Below, piece after piece: positions 57,427-64,000 of a DNA stretch of 64,000 nt. Each line of letters starts with the position of its first letter. The first letter of the stretch is position 1. Source of the DNA: Paracoccaceae bacterium (GTDB taxonomy: Bacteria; Pseudomonadota; Alphaproteobacteria; Rhodobacterales; Rhodobacteraceae); NCBI GenBank assembly GCA_958296035.1, contig OY282431.1, positions 2,464,037-2,528,036 on the forward strand. Reading direction: 5' to 3'. Position numbers and translations under genes: made by a program. The notes under the pieces were generated by a model, which was given only the letters and a program-made list of their open reading frames with translations, did no database searches and was not told the origin of the DNA.

Positions 57427-58745
57427 CAGACCCAAGAATCAAGCGTCGGGAACGAGACACGATCCTCCAGGCACTGCGAGCCGGCGTGGTGCCGAAACTT
57501 GGACTGCGACACATCCAGGTTGGGCGCTCCCGCGAAATTCTGGAAATGGTCCGCGACGTTGAACGGATCTGCGAGGGTGGATCCTCTATACGCCTGGTGA
57601 TTGGAGATTATGGATCTGGCAAGACATTCTTTCTGAATCTGGTTCGGCTTGTGGCTCTTGAAAAAGGTCTGGTAACGCTTTCAGCCGACCTAGCACCTGA
57701 CCGCCGCCTCTTTTCCACTGGTGGCCAAGCACGTTTTCTCTATGCGGAACTTGCGCGAAATGCCTCTACCCGAACCAAGCCGGACGGTGGGGCGCTGGCC
57801 AGCATCGTGGAACGGTTCGTCACGACCGCGATGCGGGAAGCGGACTCTTCTGGTCGACCAACTGGCAGCGTAATCCGCGACAAGCTGCAGCATCTCGAGG
57901 ATCTGACAGGTGGTTATGAGTTTGCCACTGTCATCGACAAATACTGGCAGGGGTATGAATCGGGCAATGAAAGGTTGCGTGCAAGTGCCCTGCGATGGCT
58001 ACGGGCCGAATTTGCCACGAGAACTGACGGGCGCAAGGCATTGGGTGTGCGAACTATCATTGACGACATCAGTATCTATGATCATCTGAAGCTCATGTCC
58101 GCCTTCGTACGAGAGGCGGGTTATGGCGGCTTGCTTGTCCTTCTCGACGAGCTGGTCAATCTTTACAGGCTTGTCCACAGCCGGTCGCGCAATTCCAACT
58201 ACGAACAGATTCTTCGCATCCTGAACGATGTACTTCAGGGCAGTGCTTCCCATATCGGATTTGTGATGGGCGGCACGCCGGAGTTTCTGATGGACTCGAG
58301 ACGGGGGCTCTACAGCTACGAGGCTCTTCAATCGCGCCTTGCCGAGAATACTTTCGCACGAGAAGGGCTTATCGACTTGTCCGGACCAATCGTACGGTTG
58401 ACAAGTTTGTCGCGGGAAGATCTCTACGTACTGTTGACCAATGTCAGACGTGTCTTTGGAGGACAAATTGCCGAGTCACTGCCCGATGAGGCCTTGCAGG
58501 CCTTCATGACGCATTGTTCACAGCGAATTGGTGATGCCTATTTCCAGACACCGCGCAACACGATCGCGGCTTTTGTGAACATGATGTCGGTTATCGAACA
58601 AAATCCAGGGACAACTTGGCAGAGTTTGCTTGGTGGCGTCGAGATCGCCGAGGATTTGGGAGATGGCCTAGGCCAGGGTAGCGGCAAGGGATCTACAAAC
58701 GGTGGACGAAAGCGTAGCGACTCGCTCACGACCTTCCGCCTCTGA
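57423..58745 (+). CDS. sngB: BrxD-like P-loop ATPase (DUF2791), Shango SngB-like
   Basis: This 440-residue STAND/ORC-like ATPase is of the family called BrxD in BREX systems. Walker A is VIGDYGSGKTFFLNLVR (Gly61-Thr68) and Walker B is GLLVLLDELVNLYRL (about residues 236-250). A sensor-like segment, SHIGFVMGGTPEFLMDSRRG, follows, with YSYEALQSRLAEN-type helices and a C-terminal helical part (CSQRIGDAYFQTPRNTIAAF). The ATG overlaps the sngA stop (ATGA), and the end overlaps sngC by 44 bases, so the three products are probably made in fixed ratio. It likely drives a helicase complex on invading DNA. Confidence 0.85.
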   Translation: MTDPRIKRRERDTILQALRAGVVPKLGLRHIQVGRSREILEMVRDVERICEGGSSIRLVIGDYGSGKTFFLNLVRLVALEKGLVTLSADLAPDRRLFSTGGQARFLYAELARNASTRTKPDGGALASIVERFVTTAMREADSSGRPTGSVIRDKLQHLEDLTGGYEFATVIDKYWQGYESGNERLRASALRWLRAEFATRTDGRKALGVRTIIDDISIYDHLKLMSAFVREAGYGGLLVLLDELVNLYRLVHSRSRNSNYEQILRILNDVLQGSASHIGFVMGGTPEFLMDSRRGLYSYEALQSRLAENTFAREGLIDLSGPIVRLTSLSREDLYVLLTNVRRVFGGQIAESLPDEALQAFMTHCSQRIGDAYFQTPRNTIAAFVNMMSVIEQNPGTTWQSLLGGVEIAEDLGDGLGQGSGKGSTNGGRKRSDSLTTFRL

Positions 58746-60969
58746 GCCGAAGTCGAGTGCCTTCGACCTGCTGGCAGAACCTGTCAGGCGCTGGATCTGG
58801 CGCCGTCGATGGACCGGTCTGAGGGACATCCAGGAACAGGCCATTCCAAGGCTGATGCACGCCGACGGTGACCTGATTCTTGCCGCGGCAACAGCTGCCG
58901 GGAAAACCGAGGCAGCCTTTCTGCCATTGATTTCCCAGGTTCACGAAGATCACTCGGGACCGGGTTTCGATCTCGTATATATCGGCCCACTTCGCGCCTT
59001 GATCAACGATCAATTTCGCCGGTTAGAAGACTTGTGCGAAGCCCTGAAGATGAAGGTACATCCCTGGCACGGTGATATTCCTGCTATCCGCAAGAGGAGG
59101 GCCCGCGAGAACCCGCGGGGGATACTACTCATTACGCCTGAGTCACTGGAAGCGCTGTTTGTCCTGCGAGGCGTGGAGATTCCTCGCCTCTTTGCTACAA
59201 CCCGCGCAATCGTGATCGACGAGCTGCATGACCTGCTGGATTCCGAGCGCGGGGTTCATCTTCGATCTCTCCTGACACGCATGGAGCTGGCGGTTGGCCG
59301 CCGAATTCGGCGAATTGGATTGTCGGCAACCCTGGGTGACATGGCGCTGGCAAGTGCCTACCTGCGACCGGAAGCGCCTGACAGGGTTGAGCAACTGATC
59401 AGCCGCGCCTACAGAAGCGAACTGCGAGTCGAGCTGCGCGCCTATGCCTCCAGCCAACCTGCCGACAGGACATTCCTGGACGAGGACGAAGACGGCGGCC
59501 GTGGAAACGCCTCGGCGCCAGGAGCAGTTGGCGAGCACATCTTCGAGAATTTCCGAGGGCAGAGCAATCTGGTCTTCGCCGGGTCGCGCCGAGAGGTTGA
59601 GTCGTATTCGGATGTTCTTCGTACAATCAGTGAACGGAAACGCATCCCTGTTGAGTTCTTTCCCCATTATTCGGGATTGACACGAGAACATCGTAACTTT
59701 GTCGAAAAGCGGCTCAAGGAGGGCAAGATACCGACAACGGCCGTCTGCACCTCTACCCTCGAACTTGGCATCGACATTGGCAGCGTTGACTGTGTCGGGC
59801 ACATTGGTCCTCCCTGGTCGGTTGCATCCCTTCGCCAACGCCTGGGACGTACCGGGCGGCGTCCCGGTCAACCTGCCGTGTTACGGATGTATGCCGTTGT
59901 TCCGCAGCTTCATGCCCGCCTGCGTCCAGTCCAGTTATTGCAGTTGGGACTGGTGCGTTCAATCGCCATGATCGACCTGCTTGTCGATGGATGGTGCGAG
60001 CCGCCAGCAAAGGATGCCCTCCATCTTTCGACATTGACGCATCAAATCCTCTCGGTGATTACGGAAAGGGGAGGCGCATCGGCACAGCGGCTCTACGATA
60101 CGCTGTGCATCCGAGGGCCCTTTCGGACTGTCGACACGCAGGTGTTTGCAAGCCTTCTGCGGCAACTCGGCAGTCTGGACAACGCGCTGATCGAGCAGGC
60201 GTCCGATGGTTCGATCCTCCTTGGTCGCCAAGGCGAACGAATCGTCGAGCATTACAGCTTTTATGCGGCATTCCAGACACCACAGGAGTTTCGGGTTGTG
60301 CACAGGTCGACAGCCTTGGGAACCATTCCCGTGACCATTCCGCTTTCAAAGGGAATGACGATCATACTTGTCGGCAAACGCTGGAGGATTGAATTCATCC
60401 ATTTCCGTGAACGGACTATTGAGGTGGAGACTGATACGCGTGGCGCGCCGCCGATCTTTGGAGGCTATCCGGGAGCGGTCCACGATACAGTTGTCCAGAG
60501 AATGCGAGACGTGTTGAGTGATGAAGCAATGCCTCCTTATCTCGATTCTGTGGCACAAGAGGTTCTTATTGCAGCCAAGGCCGCATACAGGCAATCAGCA
60601 CTGGAAGATCGGCCTCTTGTGCGGCTTGCAGATGACCGATATCTGCTCGCCACCTGGACAGGAACAATCAAGAGCATGACGTTGGCGATTGTCTTGACTG
60701 CCCTCGGCAACAGTGTCGAAGTCTTCGACGGCATGCTCGAAGTTTCGCCATTAGACCCGGACATTGATCTAGTTGACCAACTCAAGGCTATTGCAACTGG
60801 ACAGGTGAATTTGTCCAGCCTTGTGAAGGTTGGCGAAGGGGTATTGGAATTCGAGAAGTTTCATCGCTTCCTCAATACAGACTTGTTGGCCATTGACGCT
60901 CTATCGACACGACTTGATCTTGATGCCGTACCCGAAATCGCCAGACTGTGCGTCGGTCCTCTTGACTAG
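58702..60969 (+). CDS. sngC: Lhr-like superfamily 2 helicase, Shango SngC-like
   Basis: This is a 755-residue DEAD/DEAH-type helicase. The Q-motif-like region is WTGLRDIQEQAIPRL. Motif I is AATAAGKTEAAFLP (residues 62-75), Ia is YIGPLRALINDQFRRLED, and motif II is AIVIDELHDLL (DELH at 173-176). Motif III is GLSATLGD, motif V is VCTSTLELGIDIGSVD and motif VI is RQRLGRTGRRPG. A long C-terminal region, related to Lhr/BrxHI helicases, follows. The GTG start lies inside sngB. The same BrxD-like ATPase plus Lhr-like helicase pair occurs in some BREX types, but no pglX or pglZ is present here, and TerB defines the Shango-type arrangement. Confidence 0.87.
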   Translation: MDESVATRSRPSASEPKSSAFDLLAEPVRRWIWRRRWTGLRDIQEQAIPRLMHADGDLILAAATAAGKTEAAFLPLISQVHEDHSGPGFDLVYIGPLRALINDQFRRLEDLCEALKMKVHPWHGDIPAIRKRRARENPRGILLITPESLEALFVLRGVEIPRLFATTRAIVIDELHDLLDSERGVHLRSLLTRMELAVGRRIRRIGLSATLGDMALASAYLRPEAPDRVEQLISRAYRSELRVELRAYASSQPADRTFLDEDEDGGRGNASAPGAVGEHIFENFRGQSNLVFAGSRREVESYSDVLRTISERKRIPVEFFPHYSGLTREHRNFVEKRLKEGKIPTTAVCTSTLELGIDIGSVDCVGHIGPPWSVASLRQRLGRTGRRPGQPAVLRMYAVVPQLHARLRPVQLLQLGLVRSIAMIDLLVDGWCEPPAKDALHLSTLTHQILSVITERGGASAQRLYDTLCIRGPFRTVDTQVFASLLRQLGSLDNALIEQASDGSILLGRQGERIVEHYSFYAAFQTPQEFRVVHRSTALGTIPVTIPLSKGMTIILVGKRWRIEFIHFRERTIEVETDTRGAPPIFGGYPGAVHDTVVQRMRDVLSDEAMPPYLDSVAQEVLIAAKAAYRQSALEDRPLVRLADDRYLLATWTGTIKSMTLAIVLTALGNSVEVFDGMLEVSPLDPDIDLVDQLKAIATGQVNLSSLVKVGEGVLEFEKFHRFLNTDLLAIDALSTRLDLDAVPEIARLCVGPLD

Positions 60970-60987
60970 ACAATTGCGCAATTGGAT

Positions 60988-61410
60988 TCACACATTTCCA
61001 GCCATGCCACAGCCGATCCGGATGGCCCTGAACTGGTATAGACCCCGCAACATCACCACAGGACCGGGCTTGCCATAAGAGCCGGTCCATCCACCTGGAG
61101 GAGCGCACACCCATGCTGCATAGACCAGCGATCCTCTCGGATGCGTGTTCTTCTGCTTCTCTGTTTTCCCCACCGGTGTTGCCGATACCGCTTCCAGCGC
61201 CTCGCGGTCCGCAGCGTCAAACACATCCGCAAGCGGCTGCTTGCCCGCACCATCGCGGTCCTGCACAAGCTGCAGGCAGGAGACGCCGGCAACCAGCGTC
61301 AGCGCACACAGCACCGCAAAGCGTGCCGCCTCTATTGATACCCGTTCAATGGCAAAGCCACGCGTCCTGACAGTTCTGAACAGCTGCTCGAAAGACCAAA
61401 ATACATACAC
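60988..61410 (-). pseudogene. IS4-family transposase C-terminal relic
   Basis: The minus strand reads VYVFWSFEQLFRTVRTRGFA, IERVSIEAARFAVLCALTLV, AGVSCLQLVQDRDG, ADVFDAADREALEAV and YGKPGPVVMLRGLYQFRAIR. This follows the C-terminal WxIExFFRxLKSG ... GxPGPxxLWRGLxRL pattern of Tn5-like IS4 transposases. The catalytic Glu region reads FWSFEQLFRT. Upstream frames are broken. A related N-proximal fragment lies inverted at 49808-49960. Confidence 0.6.
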
Positions 61411-62051
61411 CGATAGACTTGACAAAGCCCACCGATCCTGTCGACCTGCCGGCGCAGGTCCTACGTAATCTGGTAGCGTGGCATGAGAACCGTCAGCCAG
61501 AACGTCAACGAGCAGGCAATCCGGATAGAACGTCCGGAGGCGAAGCGGCAAAACGGGGCAGCGTATCCGGAGTTGAGACTCTCGACTTCTGTCCCAAGGG
61601 ATGTCATCCCGATCTTGCATCAGTCAGCAAGACGAACAGGGAAGCCCGTCGGGTGTACTTATCGCGGACATTGTCGTGATTATCAGTGGCGCAAACCACG
61701 TTTGGATCGGCAGGCCGTGCCGGTGCAGACGACGTCGAAGAAACACAGGGGTACCCGCTGCACCAACCGTTTATCGTTTCACGCTCACCGGTTCCTTTAT
61801 CCAGAACCTGTGAGGGCCTCTAGAGCCAGCCATAAACCCACTCACAGACTTGTTATACGGTTTGCGTACCAATTACTTTCACATTGCTCCGGAACCGATT
61901 ACTGCCCTTGCAGTTCTTGGCGGCAAGGTATTTCCTCAGCTGTCAGTATCGAACACAGCGCTCCGGCTGAAGTTCGCATCGGAATCTGATTGACGCAAAT
62001 GCCGGGTTTTCAGACGGGGCAATCCCTAGGTCATTGCATTTGGAGAATACA
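61411..62051. other. Decayed region before the bufferin operon
   Basis: Minus-strand pieces such as LFVLLTDARSG hint at further transposase erosion but are not assignable. The last part should hold the promoter of bufA1. Confidence 0.4.
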
Positions 62052-62339
62052 ATGAACACAAAAATCAGATCGCTTGCAGTTGCAAGCGCTGTGGCCGCGG
62101 CCTTCGCTGCCCAGGCCATTCCTGCATCCGCTGCAGAAAACGAAAAGTGCTTCGGTGTTTCACTAGCCGGTGAAAACGATTGTGCTGCCGGTGAAGGCAC
62201 AACCTGTGCCGGAACTTCGACGGTTGACTACCAGGGAAATGCTTGGACATTGGTGCCGAAGGGCACCTGCGAGAGCATGGAACTTCCGGGCGATCGCATG
62301 GGTTCGCTTGAAGAGCTTGCTCGCGACCTTCCCAGTTGA
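62052..62339 (+). CDS. bufA1: Bufferin-type metallophore precursor BufA1 (DUF2282)
   Basis: This 95-residue DUF2282 protein has a signal peptide of about 28 residues ([21 protein letters not shown]). The mature peptide has Cys in [26 protein letters not shown] and [11 protein letters not shown], the four-cysteine pattern of bufferins. Known bufferins are modified to thiooxazole-bearing peptides by a BufB/BufC pair and protect against copper in the periplasm. ATG 62052 is preferred over ATG 62034 because it begins a normal signal peptide. bufB and bufC follow. Confidence 0.88.
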   Translation: MNTKIRSLAVASAVAAAFAAQAIPASAAENEKCFGVSLAGENDCAAGEGTTCAGTSTVDYQGNAWTLVPKGTCESMELPGDRMGSLEELARDLPS

Positions 62340-62380
62340 ACCAATCCCAATCCGACCAACAGCTTCACTGCTTGTTCGGG

Positions 62381-62405
62381 GGTGCGCCTCACCAAGGGGC
62401 GCACC
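62381..62405 (+). terminator. Attenuator-like hairpin between bufA1 and bufB
   Basis: GGTGCGCC and GGCGCACC pair perfectly (8 bp) around a 9-base loop and are followed by TTT. The structure lies 41 bases after the bufA1 stop and before bufB. Partial termination here would give more precursor peptide than modifying enzyme; that role is inferred. Confidence 0.6.
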
Positions 62406-62438
62406 TTTCACGCCAAGACATGGAAAAGCATCGAAACC

Positions 62439-63314
62439 ATGACCTCGGGACACGGGCGCGGGTCGACACTTCCGCCAGCACCTGGCGTTGGTTACAAGGC
62501 AGCGCATTACAGAGACATTATTGATCGAGCCGGATGTGTCGAATGGCTGGAAATCCATGCCGAGAACTACATGGGTGCAGGCGGCCGTCCCCTGGCTCAA
62601 TTGCGTCGGTTGCGTCGTGATTTTCCGTTTTCCTGTCATGGTGTCGGCCTGTCGATTGGCGGGGAAGAGCCGTTGGACCAGGACCATCTGCAACGGCTGA
62701 AGTTTCTAAACAGTTGGTTGGAGCCGGCCGCTTTTTCCGAACATCTGGCCTGGTCAACCCATGAAGGTCAATACTACAACGATCTCTTGCCGCTGCCTTA
62801 CACCGGCAAGACACAGTCCAGGGTCTGTGATCACATTGATCAGATTCAGGAGACCCTGGGGAGGCAGATGCTGCTCGAAAACCCCTCGACCTACATTGAA
62901 TTCGCCGACAGCGAAATGGATGAGATCGAGTTCATCAGCGGCATTGCAGAACGCACAGGGTGCGGGTTGTTGTTTGACGTGAACAATGTCTACGTCTCGG
63001 CAGTCAACCACGGGCGTGATGCCGCGGCCTATGTCTCTGCGTATCCGCTTCATCTTGTGCAGGAAATCCATCTGGGCGGCCACGAAGATGACCACGACGA
63101 CGACGGCAACAAGCTCTTGATCGACAATCATGCCAGCGAAGTAGTTGATCCTGTCTGGACTCTCTACAACCAGACACTTTCCCTGGCTGGACCAATTTCG
63201 ACCCTGATCGAGTGGGACAACGATGTCCCCGACTGGGATACACTGGAAGCCGAGGCCCAACGAGCCCAGATCGTCTTGATGAGCGGCGACCACGAGAACC
63301 GCATGGCAGCCTGA
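62439..63314 (+). CDS. bufB: DUF692 multinuclear iron enzyme BufB (MbnB-like)
   Basis: This 291-residue TIM-barrel protein is of the MbnB/DUF692 family. Visible motifs are GVGYKAAHYRDII, LEIHAENYMGAGG, SCHGVGLSIGG (metal His), EHLAWSTHEG, MLLENPSTYIEF, GLLFDVNNVYVSAVNHG and LVQEIHLGGHEDDH, then LLIDNHASEV and LIEWDNDVP. In known systems it oxidises precursor cysteines using a multi-iron centre together with its partner. An open frame extends upstream to 62382, but that would start inside the hairpin; ATG 62439 yields the usual N-terminus. Confidence 0.9.
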   Translation: MTSGHGRGSTLPPAPGVGYKAAHYRDIIDRAGCVEWLEIHAENYMGAGGRPLAQLRRLRRDFPFSCHGVGLSIGGEEPLDQDHLQRLKFLNSWLEPAAFSEHLAWSTHEGQYYNDLLPLPYTGKTQSRVCDHIDQIQETLGRQMLLENPSTYIEFADSEMDEIEFISGIAERTGCGLLFDVNNVYVSAVNHGRDAAAYVSAYPLHLVQEIHLGGHEDDHDDDGNKLLIDNHASEVVDPVWTLYNQTLSLAGPISTLIEWDNDVPDWDTLEAEAQRAQIVLMSGDHENRMAA

Positions 63315-63315
63315 A

Positions 63316-64000
63316 TTGCATCAGTCCGAGTTCATTGCTTCGGTCTGCGACCCGAATCGGGCGGTGCCGGCCTTTATCACCAGCCGTGCCAACCGTCATG
63401 ACAAGCGGTTTTCCGTCTACCGCAACAATGTCATTGTCAATCTGATCGAGGTTCTTGAACGCGGATTTCCCCTTGTACAGAAGATTGTCGGGGAGGAATT
63501 CTTTAGAGCCGCGGCCGGTGTCTTTGTCAGATTGCATCCACCGAAATCCCCGATTCTGTCCCTGTTTGGCGAAGATCTGCCGACCTTTCTGGAGACCTTC
63601 GAACCTGTTCAAGGTTTACCTTACCTTGCGGATGTTGCCCGCCTGGAAATCGGCCTGCGCCGCTCATACCATGCCGCCGACCATATCCCTGCACCACCGC
63701 GGGCACTCCTGGAGTTGACACCGGAAACTGTGGCCGAGGCTCGCCTGCAAATCGCTCCCTCGTTCATGCTTCTGCGATCCCGTTTTCCGATCTACGGTAT
63801 CTGGCTTGCCAATACAGGTGGTGACATGAAACCTCGTCCCGGCGCTGAAGATGTCGCTATCATCCGCAAGGGCTTCGACCCGGAACCCAGGCTGCTTGGC
63901 GAAGGAGAGTACGAGTTCCTGCAGGCGATACGAGATGGTGCGGCGCTCGGCGATGCCTTCGAACGTGCAATAGCGATCAGTGACGGCTTTGGTCTTGACG
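63316..64000 (+). CDS. bufC: BufC/HvfC-type partner protein (DUF2063), 3' end outside window
   Basis: The partial gene encodes 228 residues to the window edge. The N-terminal DUF2063 segment reads VPAFITSRANRHDKRFSVYR and NNVIVNLIEVLERGFPLVQK, then GEEFFRAAAGVFVRLHPPKS and LPYLADVARLEIGLRRSYHA. The family partners the DUF692 enzyme in peptide modification. The likely start is TTG 63316, two bases after the bufB stop; no ATG or GTG is available in frame nearby. The operon bufA1-bufB-bufC is therefore complete in order, with bufC truncated by the window. Confidence 0.87.
   Translation, partial: MHQSEFIASVCDPNRAVPAFITSRANRHDKRFSVYRNNVIVNLIEVLERGFPLVQKIVGEEFFRAAAGVFVRLHPPKSPILSLFGEDLPTFLETFEPVQGLPYLADVARLEIGLRRSYHAADHIPAPPRALLELTPETVAEARLQIAPSFMLLRSRFPIYGIWLANTGGDMKPRPGAEDVAIIRKGFDPEPRLLGEGEYEFLQAIRDGAALGDAFERAIAISDGFGLD

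Noticed and set aside
60971-60984. Perfect palindrome CAATTGCGCAATTG just after the helicase stop
   Set aside because: Too short and too simple to call a terminator or IS end without a partner copy; no U-tract.

Overview
The window looks like a chromosomal segment of an alphaproteobacterium. The markers are the order pdxJ-acpS-lepB-rnc-era, the TCA block mdh-sucC-sucD-sucA-sucB-lpdA, and a TIGR02300 (FYDLN acid) protein, a family known from alphaproteobacteria. No rRNA or tRNA gene was seen. Coding density is modest, and several 0.3-1.6 kb gaps hold decayed transposase, reverse transcriptase and other gene fragments.

Layout: 1-4026 (+) is a tightly overlapping housekeeping operon (pdxJ, acpS, a methyltransferase, lepB, rnc, era). 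4321-5154 (-) is ferredoxin/flavodoxin-NADP reductase. 5403-17822 (+) is a cyclitol/sugar region: iolG, a damaged 1.9 kb insert with an ATPase pseudogene and a reverse-transcriptase remnant, iolD, a short-chain dehydrogenase, a ribose-type ABC importer and a second Gfo/Idh/MocA dehydrogenase.

18203-31775 resembles a nicotinate (or related N-heteroaromatic) catabolic region. It holds an enamidase, a MarR regulator, two tandem DUF1185 proteins, a UPF0280 protein, a 6-hydroxynicotinate reductase-like protein and a two-gene molybdenum hydroxylase. The same 12-bp inverted repeat, with a TTGACA box 20-22 bp upstream, lies before both the hydroxylase/reductase operon and the distant fpr gene. This suggests that the reductase's electron supply is co-regulated with the pathway.

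32.8-35.7 kb carries a small basic protein and a DUF4209-type protein between decayed stretches. 36.2-39.4 kb (-) is a cobalamin-type ABC importer behind a cobalamin riboswitch. 39.5-49.0 kb (-) holds the TIGR02300 protein and the 2-oxoglutarate dehydrogenase, succinyl-CoA synthetase and malate dehydrogenase genes.

49.8-61.4 kb is an accessory island between two IS4-type transposase relics. It carries a DUF2852 membrane protein, a HigBA-like toxin-antitoxin pair whose toxin seems to lack a standard start codon, ISKra4 and group II intron remnants, and a three-gene TerB / BrxD-like ATPase / Lhr-like helicase operon matching the Shango anti-phage system. 62.0 kb to the end is a bufferin (bufABC) operon, cut by the window edge, with a strong hairpin between the peptide gene and its modification genes.
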